From Deltaproteobacteria bacterium (GTDB taxonomy: Bacteria; Desulfobacterota; DSM-4660; Desulfatiglandales; HGW-15), in NCBI GenBank assembly GCA_020060215.1, contig JAGVAP010000086.1, forward strand, positions 1 through 52,668: DNA of 52,668 nt, in the 5' to 3' direction. Positions 44,716-52,668 of this stretch are shown here, piece by piece (positions within the stretch are counted from its first letter, which is position 1; each line of letters starts with the position of its first letter). The notes below the pieces were generated by a model. The model did not search any database, was not told the origin of the DNA, and saw nothing but the letters and a program-made list of their open reading frames with translations. The position numbers were made by a program, and so were the translations under genes.

Positions 44716-46137
44716 CTAGGTGGCTTTAGTCGGAAAATACTCGTTCCACCGCCTCTTTACCCTCTCCACCACATCCTCCGTCAGGTGGATAAGCTGGGGC
44801 CTCTCCTCTTCAGGCCATTCAAAGGGAATCGTCGCGTCGATGATCATGCGCGAGGTATAAGTCTTCTGGTTTATATGAAGGGATGGGTCGATATGCGAAG
44901 AAAGGCCCCTGTTCAGGATTTCCGTGCCGCGATTTGGCTGAAACCGCATGCCGATAGCCCACCATACCTGGCTGAGATCGGTAGGGTCCACGTCCTCATC
45001 CACTACAACCACCAGTTTGGTCGAGTAGGTGCCGGAAGGGCATGAAAGGACGGCCGTACCAACCTGTCTCGCATGGCCTGCATAGAGTTGTCGAATGGAT
45101 ACAATAGCCGTGAAGTAGCCCCCTGTTTCAGGAGGGCAGTAGACGCCTTTCAAACCGGGAATGCCGATCGAGTTCAGGTCGGCCCAGAGCTGAGCCGTGC
45201 GGTTCATGGACATCAACATGTGAATGTCCGTGATAGGCCTGCCGGTCGTACACCCCCAGTGGATCGGGTTGTTCCTGTACGTCACACACTTGATCTTCAT
45301 GTAGGGCTTGGGCCAGGAAGCCTGATAGTACCCTGAATACTCGCCGTAGGGACCCTCCGGCTTCAGCTCAACGGGGTCTACCTCCCCTTCCAAAATCACC
45401 TCCGCTCCAGCCGGGACCGGGAGATCCACTGTCTCCGCCTTGACGACATCAACCGGTTCTCCTCTCAGCGCGCCCATGAAGTCATACTCACATTCGCCGG
45501 GGGGAAAAGGAGCGCTCGATACCAGAAACGCAATAGGGTCGACGCCTATGGCCACCGCAACAGGCATTGGTTTCCCCAACCGCTCATACTCCTTCAGATG
45601 GAGCTGAATGTGTTTGCCGGGGATCATCCAGATGCCTGCACTCCTCTGGTCGAGCACCTGCATCCTGTGGGTGCCGACGTTGATCCAGCCGGTCTCGGGG
45701 CTTTTCGAGATGATGCAGTGAGTCGTGCCTATATAGCGTCCCCCGTCATTTTCATAGTATTTAGGCACGGGGAATTTGAGGATATTCACTTCGTCGCCGA
45801 GATCAATGTTTTCCTTGCACGGCCCCGTTCGAACTTCCCTTGGCGGGATCTTGCTTCTGACTCTATTGGCCCACTGCTGCGCGATCTCCATGAGGCTCAT
45901 TTCACCGGGGAGATCGAGCGCAAGGGCAAGCCTCTTGGCCGTTGCCAGGGCGCTCGTGAAAACGGGCGAGTTGTACCCCTTCACGTTCTCGAAAAGAAGG
46001 GCGGGCCCCTGCTTCTGCTCGTTAATTTTAGCGATATGCGAGAGCTCGAGGTTCCAATCGACCTCGGACTTCACGCGGTGCAATTCCCCCTCTTCTTCCA
46101 ACCGCCTGATGAATGACCTAAGATCCTGAAACGGCAT
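44716..46137 (-). CDS. UbiD family decarboxylase (copy 2)
   Basis: Encodes 473 residues. TGPCKENIDL, NVGTHRMQVLD (catalytic Arg), VKAETVDLPVPA and PEGPYGEYSGYYQ (catalytic Glu pair, near 258) show an intact UbiD active site. The start has GAGGAG upstream and overlaps the end of the acyl-CoA ligase gene by 20 bases, so the ligase product or its precursor is a likely substrate. It is distinct from copies 1 and 3. Confidence 0.93.
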   Translation of the reverse strand: MPFQDLRSFIRRLEEEGELHRVKSEVDWNLELSHIAKINEQKQGPALLFENVKGYNSPVFTSALATAKRLALALDLPGEMSLMEIAQQWANRVRSKIPPREVRTGPCKENIDLGDEVNILKFPVPKYYENDGGRYIGTTHCIISKSPETGWINVGTHRMQVLDQRSAGIWMIPGKHIQLHLKEYERLGKPMPVAVAIGVDPIAFLVSSAPFPPGECEYDFMGALRGEPVDVVKAETVDLPVPAGAEVILEGEVDPVELKPEGPYGEYSGYYQASWPKPYMKIKCVTYRNNPIHWGCTTGRPITDIHMLMSMNRTAQLWADLNSIGIPGLKGVYCPPETGGYFTAIVSIRQLYAGHARQVGTAVLSCPSGTYSTKLVVVVDEDVDPTDLSQVWWAIGMRFQPNRGTEILNRGLSSHIDPSLHINQKTYTSRMIIDATIPFEWPEEERPQLIHLTEDVVERVKRRWNEYFPTKAT

Positions 46138-47695
46138 TTTCTCCTCCTCTTTTTCTCAGCAGATGCTTGACGATTTTCCCCATGCTGTTTTTCGGCAACT
46201 CCCCCACGAACTCGACAAATTTCGGTTTCTTGTAACTCGCAAGGTTCTCCAGGCAAAATCCGACTATCTCCTCTTCCGTCGCGCGTTCGCCCTCCTTCAA
46301 GACCACAAACGCCTTGACCGATTCTCCCCACAGGGGATCGGTCACCCCGACCACTGCGCACTCTCTGACCTTTGCATGGCTGTTGATGACCTCCTCGATT
46401 TCAGCGGGATAGATGTTTTCACCACCGCTTATGATCATGTCCTTTTTCCTGTCCACCAGGTAAAGGTATCTCTCCTCATCAAACATCCCCAGGTCCGAGG
46501 TGTGAAGCCAACCCCCTTTCAGAACCTCCTCCGTCTCCCTGGGCAATTCCCAATACCCGGCGAAATTCTTGTCGCTCTTGACCAGGATCTCCCCCACGGT
46601 TCCCGGCGGAACTTCCCTGCCGTTTTCGTCGGCTATCTTGATATGGACATTGATGTACTCCTTGCCGCACGATCTGAGCTTGTCGCGTCCTTGAGGTTCA
46701 ACGTGATCCTCTTTGGACAGGAAGCTCACGCCTCCGACGGTTTCGGTCGACCCGTATCCCTGAGTGAGAATGGGGCCGAATAGCGCGATAGCCTTCTTCA
46801 GCACACGTGCGGAAGCGGGTGAAGCTGCATATTTGATCTGTTTCAGATGCTTGATCGTTTCGCGATAGCGCTCTATCCCCGGATAATTGACGAGTTGCAC
46901 CAGCATTGTGGGCACGATAAAGGTGCACGTGACCTTTTCCTGCCCGATAGTCTCCAGAAACTGCCCGGCATCGAAATGACCGTGCGGCGAGATAATCATG
47001 CATCCCCCGATATAGAGAAGCTGATGGAGGAGGGGAATGGTGACAGGGCCGTGAAACATGGGAAGAACAATCAGACCTCTGTCTTCCCTGGAAAACGGCA
47101 AATCTGTCTGGAGATTCACCATCTGCTCAAGAATGTTCCTGTGGGTCCACATGGCCCCCTTTGGAAAGCCGGTCGTTCCGCTCGTGAAAAAGATGGCTGC
47201 CACATCATTTTCGTTCACTTCAACAGAAGGCTCCGACGAGGGTGAACCTGAGATGAGGGCCTCATACGGTATTTGTCCTTCAAGCGGGTTTTCTCCGACA
47301 GCGACAACCTGTGGCAACGTGTCGAGTGCCGGAATGAATTCGGATGCCGAATGCTGAAACTGCTCACCAATGATCAGGGCCGCGGGAGAGGTTGTCTTAA
47401 GATATCGGGTATATTCTTTGGGGTTGAGACGGGTGTTCAAAGGGACGATGAGTGCTCCAATTTTGGCAAGGCCGAAATAGATCTCAACATACTCGCTACA
47501 GTTGGAGAGCAGGACCGCCACCCTGTCCCCGCGAACGACTCCCAGCCCCAGCAGCCCATTGGCAAGCCGGTTCAATCGCTGGTTGAATGCCCGAAAGGTG
47601 TGCCTTGTGTTGCCTTCTATCAGACAAAGTTTCTCAGGGTACCGCCTTGCGTTCCTGCGGGGAAGTTCTCCTAGGTCCACGTATCCTCTCCTCAT
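46118..47695 (-). CDS. Acyl-CoA synthetase (AMP-forming)
   Basis: Encodes 525 residues. FFTSGTTGFPKGA is the ATP-binding P-loop motif, GYGSTETVGG the A5 motif, and LVDRKKDMIISGGENIYPAEI the A8 hinge; the catalytic Lys is in PKNSMGKIVKH. It activates a carboxylic acid to its CoA thioester through an adenylate. The ATG at 47695 (MRRGYVDLGE) is preferred over a TTG nine codons upstream, but neither has a clear ribosome-binding site. It overlaps ubiD copy 2. A 242-base gap separates it from the radical SAM gene. Confidence 0.92.
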   Translation of the reverse strand: MRRGYVDLGELPRRNARRYPEKLCLIEGNTRHTFRAFNQRLNRLANGLLGLGVVRGDRVAVLLSNCSEYVEIYFGLAKIGALIVPLNTRLNPKEYTRYLKTTSPAALIIGEQFQHSASEFIPALDTLPQVVAVGENPLEGQIPYEALISGSPSSEPSVEVNENDVAAIFFTSGTTGFPKGAMWTHRNILEQMVNLQTDLPFSREDRGLIVLPMFHGPVTIPLLHQLLYIGGCMIISPHGHFDAGQFLETIGQEKVTCTFIVPTMLVQLVNYPGIERYRETIKHLKQIKYAASPASARVLKKAIALFGPILTQGYGSTETVGGVSFLSKEDHVEPQGRDKLRSCGKEYINVHIKIADENGREVPPGTVGEILVKSDKNFAGYWELPRETEEVLKGGWLHTSDLGMFDEERYLYLVDRKKDMIISGGENIYPAEIEEVINSHAKVRECAVVGVTDPLWGESVKAFVVLKEGERATEEEIVGFCLENLASYKKPKFVEFVGELPKNSMGKIVKHLLRKRGGENAVSGS

Positions 47696-47937
47696 AGGTG
47701 ATGGCGCGTAAAGCGGCGGCAAAGAGCGGCATTGGCACTCTCCGGCTCCTGCTGATATGTCGCCCCGGACCGAGTGTCTTGCGGATCCGGAGCCGCCCTT
47801 TTCTGCGTGAATCGATCTATTTGGAATGCCCCTGTGTATTCCCAGGGCAAGGATCTTCTAGAGGGTTGTCACAACCAATAATTCTCGCAATACAAAGGTC
47901 TGAAAACAGTTGACTGCAATTTCATCCTCAATGCGCT

Positions 47938-49242
47938 TCAGCACCCCATATCCAGAATACCGCTTTGCTGGTAGACCGATTTTCCGGGACCCATATCTCT
48001 ATATCCGGGGATTTGAGGCATCTTGTGTTTCTCCCAAAGCCGATACCATGCCCGGTCCAGCTCAACGAAGTATCGGAGAGGCAACATCGGATTGCCCTTC
48101 AGGCCGGAAAGCGGCTCGATGCACCAATGGTCGGCCCTCGGCAGAACCCCCTGGGACATCAGAAAGTCCAGACCTTCGGTTGTGGATTTGATCGCATCGT
48201 CCACGTTCTCGAATCCGTAAGGCTTACACATCTCCACCCCCGCTACAAAAGCGGGGGTAACCCAGCCCTCCCCGAAGACTTTGACCGCATCGATCGTTCG
48301 CTTGATCCAGGTCTCTCTGCCTATGAATTTCTCTTTGCCTGGGCAAAGGAGTTTGAACAACCGTTCGTCCCAAACCTCGAAATTCGGGTGGTAGCAATCC
48401 ACCCCCGCGTCCTTCATGCGTTTCAGCCCCTCGCTGTCCAGAGCCGCCGTCTGGAGGTGACAAATCCACCTGTTGCCGATAGCCTCCTTTATCGCCTGCA
48501 CGTAGTCGGTATAGAACTTGACATCGGCATACTCCCCTTTTCCCGACATCACCGAACCGCCCGACAAAATAAAGGTGTACCTGCGGGGTTCGTCCACCGG
48601 CTGTTCGAGAAATATGGTCTTCATGACCTCTACCACCTTGTCCACACTCTTCTTCAGCGTGTAGGAACGGCCTTGTTTCTTCAGGGCATCATAGTTGGCA
48701 TTCAGGTCGCAGAATTTGCACTGTAAATCAAAGTTCCACAAGGCGCATTTTCTGAGAATGGTACAGAACGCCCTGGTCCCCCACCCAACAACAGGGACGA
48801 TTTCCGCGTAGTGAGTCCCGTCTTCGAAGGTCCTGGAATAGTACTCCGGAACCGGAGGGAAACTGACCTTGCCGATTTTCTCCCCTCCGTCAGCGGTGAG
48901 CCAAACGTCACCATCCAGAACGTCGATGATGTACGGGGAGTCATAGGAAATAGTCCCGCGCACGTTCGTTTTTCTGAGTGCATACGGCCCGCCCTCCACC
49001 CTGAATTCGTCTGGCGCCTTCAGGCTTTCGCCTTGCTGCAATTCCGTGGACTCGGTCTTGTCATACGAGAAGATGTAGTAGGACCTGCGTCTTCCTTCGC
49101 TGGCACGCTCCAACGCAGGCGGGGAAAACCTTATGCCGAAGCGAAGCACGTCTTCTTTTACGATTACTTCCCTGGGTACGTCAGGGTATCTTTCAAAGAA
49201 AAATTCAATCTCCTTGGTCCGGAAATGCTCTTCTTTTTCCAT
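47938..49242 (-). CDS. Radical SAM protein with atypical Cys spacing
   Basis: Encodes 434 residues. Cysteines at 160, 166, 175 and 178 lie in AFCTILRKC...QCKFCDLN. The likely cluster motif is C166-X8-C175-X2-C178, not the usual CX3CX2C. A following FILSGGSVMSG resembles the GGE region that contacts SAM, and HPNFEVWDERLF and the C-terminal PLSGLKGNP may complete the barrel. Residues 1-150 form a separate N-terminal region I do not recognise. GGAGAG lies 8 bases before the ATG. It sits between two UbiD genes, so it may catalyse a radical step on the same substrate. Function unknown. Confidence 0.8.
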   Translation of the reverse strand: MEKEEHFRTKEIEFFFERYPDVPREVIVKEDVLRFGIRFSPPALERASEGRRRSYYIFSYDKTESTELQQGESLKAPDEFRVEGGPYALRKTNVRGTISYDSPYIIDVLDGDVWLTADGGEKIGKVSFPPVPEYYSRTFEDGTHYAEIVPVVGWGTRAFCTILRKCALWNFDLQCKFCDLNANYDALKKQGRSYTLKKSVDKVVEVMKTIFLEQPVDEPRRYTFILSGGSVMSGKGEYADVKFYTDYVQAIKEAIGNRWICHLQTAALDSEGLKRMKDAGVDCYHPNFEVWDERLFKLLCPGKEKFIGRETWIKRTIDAVKVFGEGWVTPAFVAGVEMCKPYGFENVDDAIKSTTEGLDFLMSQGVLPRADHWCIEPLSGLKGNPMLPLRYFVELDRAWYRLWEKHKMPQIPGYRDMGPGKSVYQQSGILDMGC

Positions 49243-49307
49243 AGGATTTCTCTCCGCCTTTCTCTCTTATTCAAGAGCCGGCATTCAGTGGCTTACGGAT
49301 GATATCG

Positions 49308-50756
49308 CTACTCCGGAAGTCCATACTTCTTCCATTTGGCAATGACTTTCTGCAATACCTCTTCTCTTGGTTTGACAGGTTGGGCAGTAGGGCGGGCTCT
49401 GCCTTCTCCTTGCCACTTGAGCGTGGCGTCAATCCCGATCTTTGAAGCGAAAGTGATATCGGTGAGCCCGGTATGGGGGAACTCAACGGGTCTGACACTT
49501 CCGGCCGGGTTTAAGGGGTATCCGCCTATGGGGGGCGTGATGATGACATCCTGATGGGGATCGACTCGTGTTGATAAGGCCCAGATGATATCGTCGGGGT
49601 TGGTGATATCGATGTCGTCATCCGTGATAATCACCAGGTTGGCTGAAGAGGCAATGTAGGGCATGGAGAAGGCCTGATATATTGCCGTCTTTCCCCATCC
49701 GGGATAACGTTTCTTGATGGAAATGAACGCGCTGTAATTCCGGCCTGACGGCGGCAGCCATCCGTCGACGAAGCCGGTGATTCTCTCCTTTGCCTGTATG
49801 GTAAAGGTGGCGATCTGAGGGATCATCCGCAGCATCTCTGCGTCTCCCATAGAAGGCCCTTCGATCGTGGTCAGAAAGAGCGGGTTTCTCCTATGGGTTA
49901 TGCACTTCACCTCAAAAACGGGAAGCATCATGCCCTCCTCAAAATATCCCATCCACTCGCCGAAGGGGCCCTCCATCTTTCCCTTGTTGAATGCGATTTC
50001 CCCTTCGAGAACGATCTCCGCTGTGGCCGGCACCTCCATGTCGATGGTTTCGCATTTGACCATATCGACAGGCTCGCCGTTTCGAAATGCGGAAGCGAAG
50101 GCAAACTCGTCCTCATTGAAACGAAGCTTTGTCACCGCCGCGATGTAGAGAGCCGGATCAGCACCGATGGCCACGGCGCAGGGCATGGCCGCCTTGCCCC
50201 CTTTCTTGGCCTTTCCCAGATAGATCCCCTGGTCCTGAAAAATATTGCACATGACGCCGGTGCTTCTCTTGTCATGCACCATCATGCGGTAGATGCCGGC
50301 ATTTCTCCCGAATTTCTTGTCGTTGGCAATGACGATGGGGAGCGTGATATACGGGCCCCCATCGTCAGGATGCCACTGCATGATGGGGAATTTGCCGAGA
50401 TCAACTTTCTTTCCGGACAGGATGACCTCCTTGCACGGACCGGATTTGACCAGCCTCGGCTCGGACCACTTTGTTTTGTCAAGCCGGTCTACAAACAGAT
50501 CCCTGTATTCGTTGATGCTGAGGCCTCGTGGAAAACCGCAGGACGAGGCAAACCGATCCATAGTGCCGAATATGTTGGTGACGACGGGGACATCGAATCC
50601 CTTCACGTTCTCCAGGATAACCGCAGGCCCGGATCTTCTGTTCAGTTCCCAGATCAACGAAAATATCTCATGCCCGTCCGTAATCTCTTCTTTGACTCGG
50701 ACCAACTCCCCCCTACTTTCCAAATCGGCCAAGTACTCTCTCAAATCTGAATACAT
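49308..50756 (-). CDS. UbiD family decarboxylase (copy 3)
   Basis: Encodes 482 residues. SGPCKEVI, GGPYITLP, GIYRMMVHDKRS (catalytic Arg), VKCETIDMEVPA and MEGPFGEWMGYF (Glu pair, near 260) show a complete UbiD site. The ATG at 50756 is chosen; a GTG three codons earlier is possible, and both have GGAGAGG nearby. It lies 18 bases after the GntR gene, so it is the first structural gene of the array and the one most directly under that regulator. Confidence 0.93.
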   Translation of the reverse strand: MYSDLREYLADLESRGELVRVKEEITDGHEIFSLIWELNRRSGPAVILENVKGFDVPVVTNIFGTMDRFASSCGFPRGLSINEYRDLFVDRLDKTKWSEPRLVKSGPCKEVILSGKKVDLGKFPIMQWHPDDGGPYITLPIVIANDKKFGRNAGIYRMMVHDKRSTGVMCNIFQDQGIYLGKAKKGGKAAMPCAVAIGADPALYIAAVTKLRFNEDEFAFASAFRNGEPVDMVKCETIDMEVPATAEIVLEGEIAFNKGKMEGPFGEWMGYFEEGMMLPVFEVKCITHRRNPLFLTTIEGPSMGDAEMLRMIPQIATFTIQAKERITGFVDGWLPPSGRNYSAFISIKKRYPGWGKTAIYQAFSMPYIASSANLVIITDDDIDITNPDDIIWALSTRVDPHQDVIITPPIGGYPLNPAGSVRPVEFPHTGLTDITFASKIGIDATLKWQGEGRARPTAQPVKPREEVLQKVIAKWKKYGLPE

Positions 50757-50774
50757 ATGCTTCACCCCTCTCCT

Positions 50775-51524
50775 TCATGATTTGGCGTGTGATGCAAGCA
50801 GTGCCGTTTTTTCTTTCGCATATTTCTTAGTTAGTCTTGCCCCGACTTCCCTCATATGATGTATGTTTACGTCTTTTGCGAGATCCACCCGTCCGGCATC
50901 AAGCAGTTCAATGATCTTCCGGTGAGCATCAAAGGTCGTTTGGGTGATTCGCAGGTTGGGTTTTATCTTGATCAACATATATGCAAGTAGTTCAAAAATG
51001 GCGGAGAGTGCATCGGTGAGCAGGGGGTTCCCCGTTAACTGTGCAAGCTGAATATGGAAGTGAAAATTCTGAAATATCTTGTCACGTTCCTTACCTTCCC
51101 TGTAGTAACGCTCGGCCTTGTCGGTCGACTTGCGAAGACTTTCGAAATCCTTCTTCGTTGCTTTCTTGCCGACAATGTCGATGATGATCGATTCGATCCA
51201 ACACCGCGCCTCCGTAAGTTGGTCAAGGGTGATATTTCCCACCCTCCAGTGATCGGAAAGGTAATCGATAAGCCGTTGACCGGTGCTGGCATGCTGGATA
51301 AAGCACCCCCCCTGGTTTCCCTTCTTAATGACCACCAGTCCTGACAGCTCCAGGATTCTCAGAGCCTCTCTCACGGCAGTCCTGCTCACTCCGAAAATGG
51401 TGGCCATTTCATGTTCAGACGGAAGCTTATCTCCCACCTTTAGATTGCCAGAGAGGACATCGTCCTTGATTTGATCGACAATCATCTCAAACAATCGCTT
51501 TTCTTTCTTCAGCTTTACAAACAT
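50775..51524 (-). CDS. GntR family regulator (FadR/FCD type)
   Basis: Encodes 249 residues. The winged helix at about 10-80 has LPSEHEMATIFGVSRTAVREALRILE, the classic GntR recognition region (split here: LPSEHEMATIFGVSR, then TAVREALR). The C-terminal FCD domain has HFHIQLAQLTGNPLL and HRKIIELLDAGR with metal-binding His/Asp residues. FCD regulators usually bind small carboxylates. A GAGGGG precedes the ATG. The gene heads the array and its promoter region contains a matching palindrome, so it probably represses itself and ubiD copy 3. Confidence 0.92.
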   Translation of the reverse strand: MFVKLKKEKRLFEMIVDQIKDDVLSGNLKVGDKLPSEHEMATIFGVSRTAVREALRILELSGLVVIKKGNQGGCFIQHASTGQRLIDYLSDHWRVGNITLDQLTEARCWIESIIIDIVGKKATKKDFESLRKSTDKAERYYREGKERDKIFQNFHFHIQLAQLTGNPLLTDALSAIFELLAYMLIKIKPNLRITQTTFDAHRKIIELLDAGRVDLAKDVNIHHMREVGARLTKKYAKEKTALLASHAKS

Positions 51525-51542
51525 CTACCCCTCATCAAATGA

Positions 51543-51559
51543 CTAATATCATACATTAG
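51543..51559. promoter_or_regulatory. Predicted GntR operator O1
   Basis: CTAATATCATACATTAG, an inverted repeat with 7-base arms and a 3-base centre (one mismatch). It lies 19 bases upstream of the regulator's start codon and just past its predicted -10. The same pattern recurs at 51708-51724. Confidence 0.6.
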
Positions 51560-51564
51560 ACGCA

Positions 51565-51592
51565 ACAATACTTCACTTTTTGGATCTTGCAA
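51565..51592 (-). promoter_or_regulatory. Predicted promoter of the GntR-led array
   Basis: On the minus strand TTGCAA (51592-51587), a 16-base spacer and TATTGT (51570-51565). The transcription start would fall in or next to operator O1, which suits repression. Confidence 0.5.
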
Positions 51593-51707
51593 GCAATACT
51601 CAGGCAACGCGGTACAAGGGATTTAGTTAACGGTGCGTTATAATGATGGAAGGATGGATTATCAGTAGCCAGTTTCTCGTTGAAAGAAGAAACGCTGCAA
51701 TTCATTT

Positions 51708-51724
51708 CTAATGTTGGACATTAG
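51708..51724. promoter_or_regulatory. Predicted GntR operator O2
   Basis: CTAATGTTGGACATTAG, a perfect inverted repeat of 7-base arms around TGG. It shares CTAATRT-N3-ACATTAG with O1, 165 bases away, which suggests looping or control of an unseen rightward promoter. Confidence 0.55.
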
Positions 51725-51900
51725 TCCTTTAGCAACCAGTTTGCGCGTTGTCAAGAAAAAAAGGTTTTTTCGAGTGAGACTCCACCCCAGAGTGGGTGGC
51801 CTCAGGTGGCCCCCGAGGGGAACAACGTGGGAAAAGTCCCTCAACTCGAATTCCCCTTGCTTTTCACAGCTCCTGAACCAATGCGGGTTCGGTCTATTAA

Positions 51901-51970
51901 CGGCGGTGAAAAAGTCCTCAGTTTTGGCCGGTGAGAAAGTACCCATGCTCGGTCGGCCAGAAAATACCCA
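51901..51970. repeat. Terminal repeats of an IS21-like element
   Basis: Three imperfect direct repeats about 25 bases apart: GGCGGTGAAAAAGTCCTCA (51902), GGCCGGTGAGAAAGTACCCA (51926) and GGTCGGCCAGAAAATACCCA (51951). Spaced repeats of this AAAGTACCCA kind are transposase-binding sites at IS21-family ends. The true element end probably lies to the left, between about 51725 and 51900, but was not located. Confidence 0.5.
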
Positions 51971-52097
51971 CCTGGATGTTCTTCCCTCTTCTTCTTCCCT
52001 GCAGAGTTGAGAATCCGTCTTTTCTGGATCTGATTCTTGTTCTTCCCCCAAGTTGAGTGTCGGTTTAAGGTCGTGGTTTTCCCCTGGAGAGAGGACC

Positions 52098-52634
52098 ATG
52101 ACCACGAAGACCCGGTGTGCCAACCCGAGATGCCGCAGACTTTTTCTTCCCGACCCCCGGGTAAAGAGTCAACGCTATTGCAGCAGGAGAGAATGCCAGC
52201 GATTGAGGAAGCGACGCTGGCAGCGGGAGAAAATGGAGACGGACCGGGACTACCGCTTGAACCAGAGGGAAAGCCGTCAGTGCTGGAGGGAGCAGAACCG
52301 GAACTATTCTCGGAGATACCGGGCAAGTCATCCTGAGTATGTACAGCGTAATCGGCTCTTGCAGAGAGGCCGGGACCAAAGACGCCGGGGAAATCTTGCA
52401 AAGATGGACGAGTCAGACTCTCCTTATCCTTTAACTCCAGGTATTTACCACCTGATTCCTGCCAAAAGGGGGCTTGCAAAGATGGACGCGATATCGAACA
52501 AATATTTTGTGGTTCCAAATGGCTACCCGTTTCTTGCAAAAAAGGACTCGATAGATTGCCGCCCCTTTCCCGGTCTAGGCTGCGCCACCAAGGAGGTCGC
52601 AGCCCATGATGGAGAAAATCATCGTTCGTCCTGA
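52098..52634 (+). CDS. Zinc-ribbon accessory protein of an IS-like element
   Basis: Encodes 178 residues from the ATG at 52098 (GGAGAGAGGACC just upstream). Cysteines C7-X4-C12-X15-C28-X4-C33 form a zinc ribbon, followed by a basic, Arg-rich helical region (RRYRASHPEYVQRNRLLQR). The tail repeats LAKMDES, LAKMDAI and LAKKDSI. I recall this type of protein next to IS-like transposase genes in deltaproteobacteria; its role is unknown. It overlaps the next gene by 29 bases. Confidence 0.65.
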   Translation: MTTKTRCANPRCRRLFLPDPRVKSQRYCSRRECQRLRKRRWQREKMETDRDYRLNQRESRQCWREQNRNYSRRYRASHPEYVQRNRLLQRGRDQRRRGNLAKMDESDSPYPLTPGIYHLIPAKRGLAKMDAISNKYFVVPNGYPFLAKKDSIDCRPFPGLGCATKEVAAHDGENHRSS

Positions 52635-52668
52635 CCGGGTCCGTAAGATCACCGGCACCTTTGGCTTC
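52606..52668 (+). CDS. Partial gene, likely IS-element accessory protein
   Basis: Only the first 21 residues, MMEKIIVRPDRVRKITGTFG and one more, are inside the window. AAGGAGG lies 9 bases before the ATG. The start resembles the second accessory protein I associate with the same element type. The rest lies beyond the edge. Confidence 0.5.
   Translation, partial: MMEKIIVRPDRVRKITGTFGF

Noticed and set aside
51841..52539. 232-residue minus-strand ORF at the IS-like end
   Set aside because: Low-complexity Ser/Pro-rich frame opposite the zinc-ribbon gene; no homology seen.
1..52668. CRISPR arrays, tRNA and rRNA genes
   Set aside because: No regularly spaced direct repeats of CRISPR type, no tRNA-like cloverleaf with TTCGA-type arm and no rRNA sequence were noticed.

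Overview
The window looks like chromosomal DNA of an anaerobic, probably syntrophic or sulfate-reducing deltaproteobacterium (Desulfobacterota; Syntrophorhabdus- or Syntrophaceae-like). This is inference. It rests on UbiD/UbiX decarboxylases, a tungsten-type aldehyde:ferredoxin oxidoreductase, TRAP and TctABC carboxylate transporters, many PAS histidine kinases, and palindromic repeats of a type I associate with that group. No rRNA, tRNA or CRISPR array was seen. The first 18 bases are a C homopolymer and look like a contig-edge artefact.

Region 1 (about 0.3-8.6 kb) is a signalling block on the minus strand. A two-domain KaiC-like ATPase, a receiver protein and a PAS histidine kinase form one operon. 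A second membrane histidine kinase upstream has been split by a 130-bp MITE-like insertion with a 9-bp target duplication; removing it restores an 822-residue frame. A decayed receiver gene, a 54-residue small ORF and a second kind of inverted-repeat element follow.

Region 2 (8.5-10.4 kb) holds a metallo-beta-lactamase-fold hydrolase and its probable TetR regulator, with a visible promoter and operator.

Region 3 (10.5-26.2 kb) is a defence island on the plus strand. It starts with a complete type II Wadjet operon (jetABCD), GC-rich and alien in composition. Next comes a decayed C-terminus of a type I restriction HsdR gene on the minus strand. Then comes a tightly overlapped three-gene operon: a membrane TerB-N/TerB/TerB-C protein, a BrxD-like ATPase and a BrxHI/Lhr-like helicase. 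It looks like a stand-alone anti-invader system and is the best candidate here for something poorly described. Two small genes follow, one a dCTP-deaminase/dUTPase-like fragment.

Region 4 (26.5-51.5 kb) is one long minus-strand catabolic array. In transcription order it encodes: a FadR-type GntR regulator, UbiD, a radical SAM protein with unusual cysteine spacing, an acyl-CoA ligase, a second UbiD, a TRAP transporter (DctPQM), an amidohydrolase, an AOR, an MmgE/PrpD protein, an old-yellow-enzyme-like reductase, a receiver protein, a second amidohydrolase, an MFS permease, a third UbiD, UbiX, TctCBA, a second receiver and a truncated amidohydrolase. The set suggests uptake, CoA activation, reversible decarboxylation and reduction of an aromatic or cyclic carboxylate. 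Two matching 17-bp palindromes mark the regulator's likely operators, and a hairpin terminator closes the array.

Region 5 (51.9 kb to the end) is the left end of an IS21-like element: three spaced terminal repeats, a zinc-ribbon accessory protein and the start of the next element gene, cut by the window edge.
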